Part shown: piece after piece, positions 18,301 to 28,200 of the stretch
How the letters are laid out: each line of letters starts with the position of its first letter
Position numbering within the stretch: the first letter of the stretch is position 1
From: JBPEWY01 sp965224095
Lineage (GTDB): Bacteria; Bacteroidota; Bacteroidia; Flavobacteriales; Flavobacteriaceae
Direction: 5' to 3'
DNA length: 64,000 bases
NCBI GenBank assembly: GCA_965224095.1
Contig: OZ245039.1
Span: 806,001-870,000 of the forward strand
Notes under the pieces: model-generated
Told to the model about the DNA's origin: nothing
Databases searched by the model: none
The model's input: only the letters and a program-made list of their open reading frames with translations
Program-made: the position numbers and the translations under genes

Positions 18301-19392
18301 ATGAAGAATACTGCCTTAACCCATAAACATATAGCTCTCGGAGCCAAAATGGTTCCGTTTGCCGGATATAATATGCCCGTACAGTACGAAGGTGTAAATC
18401 AGGAGCACGAAACCGTGAGAAGCGGCGTGGGTGTTTTTGATGTTTCCCATATGGGAGAGTTTTATCTTAAAGGAGATCGCGCTCTGGATCTCATTCAAAA
18501 AATATGTTCCAACGATGCTTCCAAACTGGTGGATGGAAAAGCTCAGTACAGCTGTATGCCCAATTATGACGGAGGTATTGTTGACGATCTTATTATATAC
18601 CGCATTACTGAAAAAGAATATGTACTGGTGGTTAATGCGAGTAATATTGAGAAAGACTGGAATTGGATTTCCCGTCATAATGAAGAAGGAGGATATCAGG
18701 TGGAAATGACAAACCAATCGGATACCATATCGCTATTGGCCATACAGGGCCCGAAAGCAGCGGAAGCTATGCAATCGTTAACAACTATTGACCTGCTCCA
18801 TATGAAATATTACACCTTTCAGGTTGGGCGGTTTGCCGGAATCGAGGATGTGGTCGTTTCCGCAACGGGATATACCGGATCCGGAGGATTTGAAATTTAT
18901 TTCAAGAATGAACATGCCGATGCCATCTGGGAAGCCGTTATGGAAGCGGGAAAAGATTACGGAATAAAACCCGTAGGCCTTGCGGCCCGGGATACATTAC
19001 GTCTGGAAATGGGATATTGCTTATACGGCAATGACATTGACGATACCACATCTCCCATAGAAGCCGGACTGGGGTGGATTACCAAATTCGCTAAAGATTT
19101 TGTCAATGCAGAAGCACTCAGGAAAGAAAAAGAACAAGGGCCTGAAAATAAACTCGTTGCTTTCGAATTACAGGAACGAGGCATCCCCAGACAGGGGTAT
19201 GATATTGTAGACGGAAACGGAAAAAAAATAGGACGGGTTACCAGTGGTACTATGTCTCCCTCCCTTGGTAAAGGAATTGGTTTAGGGTATGTTCCCGTTA
19301 TATTTGCCGATGTGGGAAGCAATATTCATATACAGATACGTAAAAATGCGGTTCCGGCAAAAGTGATTAAACTCCCTTTTTATAAAAAATAA
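18301..19392 (+). CDS. gcvT: Aminomethyltransferase (glycine cleavage T protein)
   Basis: T subunit of the glycine cleavage system; transfers the aminomethyl group from lipoylated H protein to tetrahydrofolate. 363 residues, normal length. Evidence: MKNTALTHKHIALGAKMVPFAGYNMPVQY at the N-terminus (split here by homology rather than length), FDVSHMGEFYLKG, the folate-binding TGYTGSGGFEIYF, and the C-terminal barrel RVTSGTMSPSLGKGIGLGYV. The other gcv genes are not in the window. The next gene starts 3 nt after its stop. Confidence 0.95.
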   Translation: MKNTALTHKHIALGAKMVPFAGYNMPVQYEGVNQEHETVRSGVGVFDVSHMGEFYLKGDRALDLIQKICSNDASKLVDGKAQYSCMPNYDGGIVDDLIIYRITEKEYVLVVNASNIEKDWNWISRHNEEGGYQVEMTNQSDTISLLAIQGPKAAEAMQSLTTIDLLHMKYYTFQVGRFAGIEDVVVSATGYTGSGGFEIYFKNEHADAIWEAVMEAGKDYGIKPVGLAARDTLRLEMGYCLYGNDIDDTTSPIEAGLGWITKFAKDFVNAEALRKEKEQGPENKLVAFELQERGIPRQGYDIVDGNGKKIGRVTSGTMSPSLGKGIGLGYVPVIFADVGSNIHIQIRKNAVPAKVIKLPFYKK

Positions 19393-19395
19393 CAT

Positions 19396-20205
19396 TTGGG
19401 CAGAATATTAATTTTAGGGGCAAGTGGTTTTATAGGGAATGCGATCTATAAAGAACTTTGCTCCTATTTTGATACATACGGAACCTATGCTTCCGGAAAA
19501 ATATATTCCGATAACCAGCATTATTTTCATTTTAATATGGAGCAGGATAATATTATCTCACTGCTCAACGAATTAAAGCCGAGAATCATTATTTCCGCCC
19601 TTCGTGGTGACTTTGCAGTTCAGACTGTAATTCACAGTCAGATTATTGATTATATTTCACAGCACCGCTGCCGACTCATTTATTTATCGTCGGCTAATGT
19701 ATTTGATGCTTTTAGTAATTTTCCTTCCTATGAATACGATAAAACGCTTTCGGAAAGTATTTACGGTAAGTTAAAAATTCGTACTGAAAGTAAATTACTT
19801 CGTCTGCCGGAATCCAAATATGTTATAGCCCGTCTTCCCATGGTTTTCGGAAATACATCTCCCCGGGTCAGAGAAATTAAAAGTGCCCTGAAAAGCCGTA
19901 CTCCCATTGAAGTTTTTCCAAACCTTATTATGAATGTAACAGCCGATTTTCTTATAACAAGGCAAATTCACTATATCATTAACCGGAATAAAAAAGGCAT
20001 CTACCATTTGGGAAGTCATAATTTAATACACCACGAAGAATTTATAGAAATGCTGGTAGAGCGAATCACTCCTGAGAAGCCGGTTTATAAAAAGGTGTAT
20101 ACTTCCAATTTTGACAGATACCTCGCCGTATTACCCAAGGATCATAAACTTCCCGGTTATCTGCAATTTGGCTATGAAGATGTTCTGGACCTCATTAGCG
20201 TATAA
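19396..20205 (+). CDS. NAD(P)-dependent epimerase/reductase-like SDR protein
   Basis: A 269-residue extended-SDR protein. The Rossmann motif GASGFIGNAI follows the start directly, and a Tyr-Xaa3-Lys-like YGKLKIRTES sits around residue 124, preceded by IYLSSANVF. It resembles RmlD-type dTDP-sugar reductases, but I cannot name the substrate. The only start that keeps the Rossmann strand complete is TTG at 19396, 3 nt after gcvT, so a TTG start is likely and translation may be coupled to gcvT. Confidence 0.75.
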   Translation: MGRILILGASGFIGNAIYKELCSYFDTYGTYASGKIYSDNQHYFHFNMEQDNIISLLNELKPRIIISALRGDFAVQTVIHSQIIDYISQHRCRLIYLSSANVFDAFSNFPSYEYDKTLSESIYGKLKIRTESKLLRLPESKYVIARLPMVFGNTSPRVREIKSALKSRTPIEVFPNLIMNVTADFLITRQIHYIINRNKKGIYHLGSHNLIHHEEFIEMLVERITPEKPVYKKVYTSNFDRYLAVLPKDHKLPGYLQFGYEDVLDLISV

Positions 20206-20254
20206 GATTTTCTATTCCGGTAATTTCATTAATTTTATACGAAATCACATTAAA

Positions 20255-20539
20255 ATGAAAATACTCTCTTCCGATGAAATTAAAATGGCTCTGAAAAACT
20301 TAAAGCAATGGAAGTATGTTAATAATGCCATAGAAACCACTCTTGAATTTCAGGACTTTAGGAGTGCTTTTACGGCCATGACCAGAATTGCTTTTGAAGC
20401 CGAATCTATGAATCATCATCCCGACTGGACCAATATATACAATCAGGTAATTATCAGGTTAAATACACACGATGCCGGAGGCGTTACGCAAAAAGATATT
20501 GCCTTGGCTACAACCATCCAAAGAATCCTGGCTACCTAG
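20255..20539 (+). CDS. phhB: 4a-hydroxytetrahydrobiopterin dehydratase
   Basis: Pterin-4a-carbinolamine dehydratase (PCD/DCoH family), which recycles pterin cofactor after aromatic amino-acid hydroxylation. With the ATG at 20255 the protein is 94 residues, the usual size, starting MKILSSDEI. The signature AESMNHHPDW contains the catalytic His pair, and LNTHDAGGVTQKDIALA follows. A longer frame upstream (from 20111) overlaps the SDR gene and has no family homology, so I reject it. No phenylalanine hydroxylase gene is adjacent. Confidence 0.9.
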   Translation: MKILSSDEIKMALKNLKQWKYVNNAIETTLEFQDFRSAFTAMTRIAFEAESMNHHPDWTNIYNQVIIRLNTHDAGGVTQKDIALATTIQRILAT

Positions 20540-20581
20540 ATAAAAACCCATACCATGGGTATTTGAAAAGATCCGTTCACC

Positions 20582-20611
20582 TTGGAAAATATAAGTATTT
20601 ATTTAAATTTG
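20582..20611 (+). promoter_or_regulatory. Predicted yebC promoter
   Basis: TTG (20582-20584), a 19-nt spacer, and TAAATTTG (20604-20611) match the Bacteroidota consensus. The ATG at 20631 follows by 19 nt. A short hairpin ACCCAT/ATGGGT (20546-20560) just upstream may end the phhB transcript. Confidence 0.65.
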
Positions 20612-20630
20612 TCACTTAAAATCAGTCCAT

Positions 20631-21347
20631 ATGGGAAGAGCTTTCGAATTTAGAAAAGCGAGGAAAATGAAACGCTGGGCAGCCATGTCCAAGGCATTTA
20701 CAAGAATTGGTAAAGATATCGTGATGGCGGTAAAGGAAGGAGGAGCGGACCCCGATGCGAATGCGCGTCTTCGCGCTGTTATTCAGAATGCCAAATCGGT
20801 TAATATGCCCAAGGATAATATTGAAAGGGCTATTAAAAGGGCAAGCGATAAAAGTCAGGGAGATTTTAAAGAAGTATTGTTTGAAGGCTATGCTCCTCAT
20901 GGAATAGCCATTCTTGTAGAAACTGCTACCGATAACAATACCCGAACGGTAGCGAATATTCGCAGTTATTTTAATAAATGTAACGGAAATCTGGGGACAT
21001 CAGGATCGGTTTCTTTTATGTTTGATCATACCTGTAATTTTAGAGTACAGTCTGAAGGACTGGATCCAGAGGAACTGGAACTGGAAATGATTGATTTTGG
21101 AGCGGAAGAAGTGTTTGTTGATGATGATGGAATTTTGATTTATGCACCTTTTGAAAATTTCGGAGCACTACAGGCAGCCCTGGAAGAACGCAATATTGAA
21201 ATACTCTCATCCGGATTTGAGCGAATTCCTCAGGTGACTAAAACGCTTTCGGAAGAACAACGGACCGATGTGGAAAAGCTACTCGAGAAAATAGAAGAAG
21301 ACGACGATGTTCAGAATGTATACCATACCATGGACGAATTGGAATAG
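20631..21347 (+). CDS. YebC/PmpR family (TACO1-like) protein
   Basis: Cytosolic protein of a family described as DNA-binding regulators and, more recently, as translation factors for proline-rich stretches. 238 residues, full length. Typical start MGRAFEFRKARKMKRWAAMSKAF, split by the family signature GGADPDANARLR, PKDNIERAIKRA and EGYAPHGIAILVE. The C-terminus is acidic (EEDDDVQNVYHTMDELE). It has its own predicted promoter and is probably monocistronic. Confidence 0.92.
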   Translation: MGRAFEFRKARKMKRWAAMSKAFTRIGKDIVMAVKEGGADPDANARLRAVIQNAKSVNMPKDNIERAIKRASDKSQGDFKEVLFEGYAPHGIAILVETATDNNTRTVANIRSYFNKCNGNLGTSGSVSFMFDHTCNFRVQSEGLDPEELELEMIDFGAEEVFVDDDGILIYAPFENFGALQAALEERNIEILSSGFERIPQVTKTLSEEQRTDVEKLLEKIEEDDDVQNVYHTMDELE

Positions 21348-21519
21348 TATGATATGCCAGTAAAGGCAATCAAGTATCCACGGCTTTTCTTCTTACTATC
21401 TTTCTATCTGGGGAATACCCGCCAGGATATTTATCTTAATATGAGAAGTAACTTCTAAATTGGCCATTAGGACTCCTATTATTAAACTTATAAACATACA
21501 TTTACAGATCATCACTAAA

Positions 21520-21564
21520 TAAAAAAGGTAAAACCTCACTAAAAGGAAGGTAAAACCTCTTTTT
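21520..21564 (+). terminator. Terminator-like structure with a 13-nt direct repeat
   Basis: AAGGTAAAACCTC occurs at 21525-21537 and 21547-21559. Each copy can fold AGGT/ACCT, and the outer A-run and CTCTTTTT can pair around both. A T-run ends the unit. It may terminate the yebC transcript. Confidence 0.4.
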
Positions 21565-21720
21565 CGATGAACTACATTTTTCTATCTTGCAATTACGTTC
21601 AAATTTATGCTAATTAATATCCGAGTTTGTTAAAAAATAGTATTTTTGAAATCCCTCACTCCTATAAATATTGTTAATAAATACTTAGAAATTAATCGTT
21701 TATACCTCATTTAAATGTAA

Positions 21721-21758
21721 GTATTTAAGGTAATTTGGACGCAATTAACCTTAAATAC
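21721..21758 (+). promoter_or_regulatory. Long hairpin / operator just before the small lipoprotein gene
   Basis: GTATTTAAGGT (21721-21731) and ACCTTAAATAC (21748-21758) are a perfect 11-bp inverted repeat, and AATT on each inner side extends the stem past a one-base bulge. The stem ends 8 nt before the ATG at 21767. It could be a repressor site or an RNA hairpin that affects ribosome access. Confidence 0.6.
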
Positions 21759-21766
21759 TACAAACA

Positions 21767-21943
21767 ATGAAAAGATTAGTTTTAGCGGTATTGTTAGTCG
21801 CATTTGCGGCTTCGTGTACACCGGAAAGTACGTCTGAAGAATTAAAAAACAATGGAATTGAAGTTCAAGGAACAGACAAAGACAAAAATTGCCCGCCAAA
21901 CGACCGCAACTGTAACGGTATTCCAGATAATCAAGAAGGTTAG
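21767..21943 (+). CDS. Small lipoprotein (58 residues)
   Basis: Too short for many gene finders but well supported: MKRLVLAVLLVAFAASC is a textbook lipoprotein signal with the lipobox AASC, and the mature part is polar. The C-terminus has a Cys pair within CPPNDRNCNGIPDNQEG, which recalls the Asp/Asn-rich calcium-binding loops of thrombospondin-3-type repeats. A perfect hairpin lies just upstream. The next gene begins within or right after this frame, suggesting a small operon of lipoprotein, membrane protein and coiled-coil protein. Function unknown. Confidence 0.7.
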   Translation: MKRLVLAVLLVAFAASCTPESTSEELKNNGIEVQGTDKDKNCPPNDRNCNGIPDNQEG

Positions 21944-21956
21944 AGAATTCTTCTTT

Positions 21957-22478
21957 TTGAGGAATAGTGTTTATTTGACACTTTTATCCATTATTATATT
22001 ATTCTCTTTATTCTTGCATTTATTTACAGAACCAGGTCAAAAGGGGGTGTTCGGTTTTACATGGATGTCCTCTTTTTTAAATGCACTTGGTTTATGTCTT
22101 TTTGCTTTGTCATCAGGATTGATGATGTTATTTATGTCGAATATGGTGCCTAGTGAATACAAACCATTTTTCCAATGGATTTCCAGGGCAGTTGTCTGCT
22201 TGGGAGTTTTTTATACTTTTTACACTTTTCTTCCAATTAAAGATTATACAAACACGCAATATTATACTATGATAGGGGTGTTATCGGTTTTATTGACCTT
22301 CGCGGTTCTTTATCTAAACAATGCGCTGGTTATGACAGAGAACAAAATACGAAGGTTATTTACTTTTATATACGAAGAAATGGAGGATATGGATGCTGTA
22401 AAACCGGAGAAGAAAGAAGAGTTTAGTATTGGAAGAATAAATGTTACCGAAGAAGTTATAGTTGGCAATGACAGGTAA
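21957..22478 (+). CDS. Four-helix membrane protein of unknown function
   Basis: Hydrophobic segments at roughly residues 4-24, 33-60, 70-90 and 100-118 are followed by an acidic cytosolic tail (EEMEDMDAVKPEKKEEF). The start is uncertain. TTG at 21957 avoids overlap with the small lipoprotein, whereas ATG at 21852 would add a basic amphipathic stretch (FQIIKKVREFF) but overlap the lipoprotein frame by 92 nt. The stop overlaps the next gene by 11 nt, which indicates cotranscription. No family recognised. Confidence 0.6.
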   Translation: MRNSVYLTLLSIIILFSLFLHLFTEPGQKGVFGFTWMSSFLNALGLCLFALSSGLMMLFMSNMVPSEYKPFFQWISRAVVCLGVFYTFYTFLPIKDYTNTQYYTMIGVLSVLLTFAVLYLNNALVMTENKIRRLFTFIYEEMEDMDAVKPEKKEEFSIGRINVTEEVIVGNDR

Positions 22479-22683
22479 GAACAAAAAACAAAAGGTAAAG
22501 GATTCTCCTTACTTATCAGATAAGGCCAAAAAGATCTATGATCAAGATAGAGAAAAGTATATTAAAGAGGAAACCGAAAAACTAAGAAAGGAAGTTGATA
22601 CTTTAAGAGATGATAATGAAAAATTTTTTAGTACAGCCCCCCATTCTGTTGTTTACTTGAATCGAATAAGTTATCTGCGTTAA
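22468..22683 (+). CDS. Small charged coiled-coil protein
   Basis: 71 residues from the ATG at 22468, very rich in Lys, Glu and Asp; IKEETEKLRKEVDTLRDDNE has heptad-like spacing. No signal peptide or membrane segment. It overlaps the membrane protein gene by 11 nt and may be its cytosolic partner. Function unknown. A 135-nt gap with nothing notable separates it from the convergent XRE gene. Confidence 0.55.
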   Translation: MTGKNKKQKVKDSPYLSDKAKKIYDQDREKYIKEETEKLRKEVDTLRDDNEKFFSTAPHSVVYLNRISYLR

Positions 22684-22818
22684 CTTATATATCTTACCTT
22701 ACTACTTAAATATTAGAAAAGGACGTAAGATTTCATATAGTTAAAATAATAGATTTAAATTAGGGTTTTCAAGTTTAGTTCAATCCTATTCTTACATAAG
22801 TATACTAAACAATGTATT

Positions 22819-23250
22819 TTATTTTCTGTCGTCAGGCCCAATATATTTGACGGTAATTCCTTTTTCTTTGAATCTAAGTTCAACTCCCTTTTCAATTTCT
22901 TTCTCCAATTTAAGTTTTAAGAATTCGCTTTCCGTATAGGCTTGTACAAAATTATCGGCAACAAAATCAGCAGCTTCTTTAAGCGTAAGTTCAACTCCAT
23001 TTTTTTTGAAAACAGTATTTGAAGCCTTTGTTTCCAAAATTTCACCATTTCCATTTTCAATGAAGTCCAAGTTTAATTCTGGTATAACTTTAGTTATTGA
23101 CATTTTTAAACTATCCGAAAGAGACTTCTTGCCAGAAATTATCATACTTACATAATTAGGAGCTATGCCCAACTTTGCTGCAAATGCTTTATTAGTGAGT
23201 CCTAGTTGTTTAATCGCTATTTTAAGTCGCTCTCCTATCGTGCTCTTCAT
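22819..23250 (-). CDS. XRE-family helix-turn-helix regulator
   Basis: A 143-residue cytosolic DNA-binding protein. The N-terminal HTH (about 5-65) reads IGERLKIAIKQLGLTNKAFA then IAPNYVSMIISGKKSLS, the XRE/Cro arrangement. The C-terminal half is charged and helical and probably dimerises; there is no S24 peptidase motif. Three copies of an ATAACTTT-like half-site lie directly upstream of its start, consistent with autoregulation. Target genes are unknown. Confidence 0.8.
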   Translation of the reverse strand: MKSTIGERLKIAIKQLGLTNKAFAAKLGIAPNYVSMIISGKKSLSDSLKMSITKVIPELNLDFIENGNGEILETKASNTVFKKNGVELTLKEAADFVADNFVQAYTESEFLKLKLEKEIEKGVELRFKEKGITVKYIGPDDRK

Positions 23251-23252
23251 GA

Positions 23253-23305
23253 AATATAACTTTATATAATAAAAGTTATTATATTTTTTGAATAATATAA
23301 CTTTT
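23253..23305. promoter_or_regulatory. Operator-like repeats upstream of the XRE gene
   Basis: AATATAACTTT (from about 23253), AAAAGTTATTATATT (from 23271) and AATAATATAACTTTT (23291-23305) are alternating inverted copies of one half-site. They lie immediately upstream of the XRE start on the minus strand, where a self-binding repressor would act. Confidence 0.45.
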
Positions 23306-23466
23306 GTTGTATGTTTGTTAAAACAACAAAACCAAATATAGCTAAAAACAAAAGCAATTTATAAAATACACTTGCTGTTTAATAGGTGGCTTCAGTTTTA
23401 AACTGCAACCCTTTAGCTTAATTATTTAATAGACCAAATTAATGAATACCTATTTATTAAACAATT

Positions 23467-23772
23467 ATGGATGTATATTATAAAATCACTTCGTCGGCCT
23501 TAACCGTGGAAGTTCTCATTATCAGCGTAAATTTAAAACAGCAGACTTTAACTCCTCCTAACCGTCCCAGCTTGTTGTCCGTGTCCGGTATAAATTATTC
23601 AAGTGAGGTGGATAATATCGAAGCACCCTTGTGTGATGGCAAGTTGGGAATTAGTACATTCTATGATATCTCTGATTTACGTTTAATAGAAAGTTCCATG
23701 ACTCCGGAGGCTATAACCCATGTGTTTGTTAAAAGCAAGTTCAGTAATGGCAAGATAATACTGGAAGAGTAG
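23467..23772 (+). CDS. Hypothetical protein (101 residues)
   Basis: A soluble-looking protein without signal peptide, membrane segment or family motif that I recognise. It sits alone between the XRE gene and the Rhs operon and could be a remnant of a larger accessory gene. It has an ATG start and reasonable codon use, but the coding status is less certain than for its neighbours. Confidence 0.4.
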   Translation: MDVYYKITSSALTVEVLIISVNLKQQTLTPPNRPSLLSVSGINYSSEVDNIEAPLCDGKLGISTFYDISDLRLIESSMTPEAITHVFVKSKFSNGKIILEE

Positions 23773-24107
23773 TTAGTGTTTTGGTTAATTTTTGATTATG
23801 GCATGTTAAACGGGTAAGGGGTGGGCACATTATTCATTGTTGTACCACTAAAAGAAGTACAAAAATAAATACAGGCATTTATAAATAATCAACAATGGAT
23901 ATCAATTCAACATTTAAAATGGCAATAAAAAGTACTTACTACCCGATAATTTATAAATCCTCTACTAAAGTAAGTATTTGTTAATAACTTAATGTAAGAA
24001 AAATCAATAATAATATTATTAGAATTTATATTTAACATCATTTTTTCATAAGTCATAAACATATAATTTCTGATAAATATTTTATTAGAATAAGCTAACC
24101 ATCCTAT
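23773..24107 (+). other. 335-bp intergenic region before the Rhs operon
   Basis: Very AT-rich. It contains a short inverted repeat, TTGTAC (23840-23845) and GTACAA (23857-23862). The Rhs operon promoter should lie here, but the best -7 matches (AGTATTTG, TATATTTA) each miss one base, so I do not call one. No coding frame. Confidence 0.4.
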
Positions 24108-24641
24108 ATGAATAAACTTGCATTACCCATCGCAATTCTTGCGCTACTAACCTCTATTTTCTCTTTCTTTTATTTTGGGTCCGCCTCAGAACTTGTATAT
24201 GTGGATGTCAACAAATTACTGGAGGGTTATAAACGCACCAAGGTTGAAAGAGATCTTTTTAATAAAAAAGCTGGTACCCTTAAAGCCAATGTGGATAGTT
24301 TGGTAAGCGACTGGCAAAAAGAACTACAAGCCTATGAAAAAGAGCGCAGTTCCATGACTAAAAAGGAATTGGAGCTTAAACAGGAATTATTAACCAATAA
24401 ACAACAACAAGTAAACAACTACCAGCAGGCCATTCAAAAACAAATCCAGGAAGAAGACCAGAAAGTCACCCAGACCGTGATTAACGACATCAATGATTAT
24501 GTAAAAGAGTTCGGCCAGAAAAAAGGCTATAAAATCATTTTCGGTGCCAGCGGAGGGGGAAATATTATGTATGCCGATAAAACAACCGATCTAACTGATG
24601 AAGTATTAAAAGGTTTAAACAATAATTATGCGGGGAACTAA
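24108..24641 (+). CDS. OmpH/Skp-family periplasmic chaperone-like protein
   Basis: 177 residues with an N-terminal signal or anchor (about 5-28), then VYVDVNKLLEGYKRTKVERD, the typical OmpH start, a long Gln/Lys/Glu-rich coiled coil (about 50-135), and a C-terminal strand KGYKIIFGASGGGNIMYAD. Skp-type chaperones hold unfolded outer-membrane or exported proteins in the periplasm. As the first gene of the operon with two giant secreted Rhs-like proteins, it may serve as their dedicated holdase (inference). It overlaps the next gene by 14 nt. Confidence 0.8.
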   Translation: MNKLALPIAILALLTSIFSFFYFGSASELVYVDVNKLLEGYKRTKVERDLFNKKAGTLKANVDSLVSDWQKELQAYEKERSSMTKKELELKQELLTNKQQQVNNYQQAIQKQIQEEDQKVTQTVINDINDYVKEFGQKKGYKIIFGASGGGNIMYADKTTDLTDEVLKGLNNNYAGN

Positions 24642-25281
24642 AAAAAATAGTACCCGATATAAAACAACAGGCGGTCTTGTTTTGTTGGTGGCCCTTGTTT
24701 GCCTTACTTCCTGCAAGCAAAATACCTTTGATACTGAAAAAGAACTCTGGGCCTATTTAAAAGAAGAAAAAAACGGTTTTCAGCAGCATAAAACCGTGAA
24801 CGGAATTGATTATACTCTTACGTATAGGCCTACCGACCTATTGGTAAAACAGGAACTGGGAGATTCAGGTACAATGCAACAGGTTGATAGCTTACGAGGA
24901 AAATACCGCAAGTTTTTATATTTCAATCTATCGATGTCTCAAAACAATAAGGAACTCTTAAGTACCGCCGCCAGAAGCCGTGCCGAATTTGGGGCCATGG
25001 TAAACCAACTAGCCTTTGGTATGGGAAACAAAGTACACCTGTTCACCGGGGGGAAAGATACCATTCCCCTACTCGATTATGTATACCCTAGAATGTATGG
25101 AATGAGCAGTAGTACCTCCATGCTGTTTGTATATCCAAGAGACCCGAAAGTTATGAAATCAGAATACATTCATGTTACCGTGGAAGATATTGGCCTGGGT
25201 ACCGGAGACATTACCTTTAAAATACCCGCGAAAAACATAAAAAGAGAACCAAAACTCAATTTTAACGCATTATCATCATGA
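24628..25281 (+). CDS. Lipoprotein of the Rhs operon, unknown function
   Basis: 217 residues; after a basic N-terminus, GGLVLLVALVCLTSCK is a lipoprotein signal with lipobox LTSC. The mature domain is a mix of strands and helices with no motif I recognise. It overlaps the OmpH-like gene (14 nt) and the first giant gene (4 nt, ATGA), so the three are translationally linked. A role in surface export or anchoring of the Rhs proteins is plausible but unproven. Confidence 0.7.
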   Translation: MRGTKKNSTRYKTTGGLVLLVALVCLTSCKQNTFDTEKELWAYLKEEKNGFQQHKTVNGIDYTLTYRPTDLLVKQELGDSGTMQQVDSLRGKYRKFLYFNLSMSQNNKELLSTAARSRAEFGAMVNQLAFGMGNKVHLFTGGKDTIPLLDYVYPRMYGMSSSTSMLFVYPRDPKVMKSEYIHVTVEDIGLGTGDITFKIPAKNIKREPKLNFNALSS

Positions 25282-28200
25282 GAAAAACCAAATTCTCACA
25301 CAGAGTCATTGCCCTGTTTTTAACGATCAGTTTTTTACAGAGTTTTATACCTTATAATATGCTGCTGGCCTCCAATAATGGGCCCAATGCCCCGGAAGCC
25401 TCTGGGTTTGAACCGGTGAGTGCTACCGATATGGTCAATTTATCTTCGGGTGATATGGCCTATGTGTTACCGTTATTGGAAATTGATGGTTTCCCTGTGA
25501 CTTTAAGTTATCATGCCGGAATACCCATGGATATGGAAGCTTCCTGGGTGGGACTGGGTTGGAATATTAACACCGGAGCTATTGCCCGGGGAGTTTCGGT
25601 AACCCCTGACGATTGGAAGAACGGAAAACGGCTAAATCTTATGTATTTAACCGGAAAGCAGGATTCCTATTCCGTAAATGTAGGTGTGGGAATTGCAAGG
25701 GCAGCCGAAGTAGGTGTTGGCTTATCCTGGGGGCCGAACAAATCACTTTCCGGGTCTGTTTCCGCCTCTATTGGCCCGGTTAGTGCAAGCATTGATACCA
25801 ATGGTAATTATAACATTGGTGTGGGAGCAGGGGCCCTAACCAAAGGGGCATTCGATGGAGTTTTTGATAAGGTAGGATCTGGCGAGGCAAAAGAAGCCAG
25901 CCCGTTTGGAGGAGGCTTAAGCATTAGTGGAAATGTTAATAAAGGAGGGATTTCAGCAAATATCGGAGTAAGCCGTAACAGTGGTAATGTATCAGGTAGT
26001 ATGGGAATCTCTATCTCCGGGAATGGCGTGGGAGCATCTTATTCCGTTGGAAGGAATAATGGAATGCAAGGAACAGACACAAGCGGTGGAGGCGGCGGTA
26101 TGAGCGTTGGAAGCTTTTCCGCCGGTGATTTTAGTTATAATTCCAAAGGCTTTTATGTACCCATCCAAATAGGGATCTTTAGTTTTGGTTTTGGATTTAA
26201 TCGAACCATAATTGAGTTAAAAAAAGCAGCTTCCAAATATGGTTATGGCGTCTTATACCATGCGGATCCAGCACTTTATAATGACACAAACCTAAGTCTG
26301 GGAGAGGCAGCACCCGATACAGGAACATTTACCGACTATAAAAAACGAAATGAGTTTGGAGATGTATATGAACAAGTATTACCACAACCTGAGGAAGAGT
26401 TTATAGGAGACTATAGCAGCCAGATTGAAAGACTAAACTTTACTTTTGCAGGTTATGACTCTTATAGCATCAATGCCACGGGAATAGGCGGAACACTTAG
26501 ACCGCTGGTAGCACAAAACACTGTATTAATTGCAGAAGGTTATGATGGAGAGTCTACCCGAATGACGCAATTTCAAATCGGGGAACATTTGGGTATACCT
26601 ATTTACAAAACATTGGACAAAACCAAAATATTTTATCATCACGGAGGGCAAAGCTTAAAGCAAGACAAAAGCCTTTCAGGTGGAAATCTTCATTTTGTCT
26701 TTGACGGGCAAACAACGGAAAACGCCTTTAATCAATTTCACTCTATTAAAAATATTATTGGGAGTGATTTGGATTTGGGTGACTTTATCAATAGGGGAAC
26801 CTATAGCGTAAACAACAGACCTAAAGCGGGATCTTACGTGGAGACCTTTACCAATGCACAAATTGATGCAGGAGGCACAGGACTACTCACTCCTGCAAGC
26901 TTATATGTAGAAGGAGGTAATGACTTAAGCCGTAATAGTCAGGGGTATATGCCCGATGGGATTGGAGGATATAAAATCACCACCCCAGATGGTAAAGTGT
27001 ACCATTTTTCGCAACCTGTATACCACTACGAACAAATTCAGCATAACTTTATGAATTTTGAAGGTACAGAATCTACTCCTGGAGACGAATACAATTCCAG
27101 CTCTAAAAGAGAAGCAACCCCCTATGCTACCCATTGGCTATTGACCGCAATCACAGGACCAGACTTTATTGATATAAACAACAACAATTTTGCTGATAAA
27201 GAAGACTATGGATATTGGGTACGACTCGATCACGGACGCTGGTCCAATGCCTATACCTGGCGAAGCCCTTATGATAATGGGGATTATACCCTAAGTGGAT
27301 CTAATGCTCCGCGAAGACATTATGCCACCTTTATAGACCAGGAAGTGGAAAAGTCCGATCCTGGCTATTTTTTGCAGGGACGTAAAGACCTTTATTATTT
27401 AGATAAAATTGTATCCAAGTCACAAACGGCTTACTTTGTTAAAGATATTAGATATGATGGAGTTGGTACCAGTTCCCCCTATGAATTTGGAATTAATAAC
27501 TTTCCCGATAAGCTGGAGGAAAATAACATTAATGCAACTGCGATCGAAAATGCTATTTATGATAAAGAATATCAATTAAAACTGGATAAAATTGTTATAG
27601 TAAATAACAAACCTGGTACCGAAGTCTCTCCAGTTAGAGCATCGGAAACTCTCAGAGGTTTAGTCGCCGCTTTCAAGACCTCACGATATACCCCAGGAGG
27701 CTTTTTTGATAAAAACCTGGATGTAAACCAAGCAACACCTATTAACCGAATACACCAACTACATCAAAGTAATCAGGTGATCGACGTGGAGGATTTTCAA
27801 AATTTTGACTACCGAAAAGCATTAAAGGTAATTAAATTCAACCACGATTATAGATTGGCAAAACATACACCAAGTTCAGGGTATAATAAAAGTACAGGTA
27901 CCGGGGATTACTCCGAAAACCCTCAGGCGGGTCGTTTAACGCTAAACTCTGTAAAAACCTTTGGGCGCGGATTATTTGACGGGGCCACCGAAAATGATCT
28001 CTACGATTATATGCCGCCTTATCAATTTATCTATCTCAAACCCGATCTTCCCCATGAAGAAAACACTCTCGAAAAATTAGGCCCGGCTTATAATTTAACT
28101 GTTTTTGGGAATTTAAAAGAAGGTGCACCACAATATAAATTGAATAGAGCCAACAAAGACAACTGGGGCTTTCGTAATGCAAAAATCGATACTGATAATG

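Larger units (their letters stand above)
21348..21766 (+). other. 419-bp AT-rich intergenic region
   Basis: No coding frame with support. It holds the direct repeat and terminator-like structure at 21520-21564 and the long hairpin at 21721-21758, listed separately. The rest shows no recognisable element. Confidence 0.5.

Noticed and set aside
20111..20254. N-terminal extension of the pterin dehydratase by 48 codons
   Set aside because: It overlaps the SDR gene in another frame and has no homology; the ATG at 20255 gives the normal family length.
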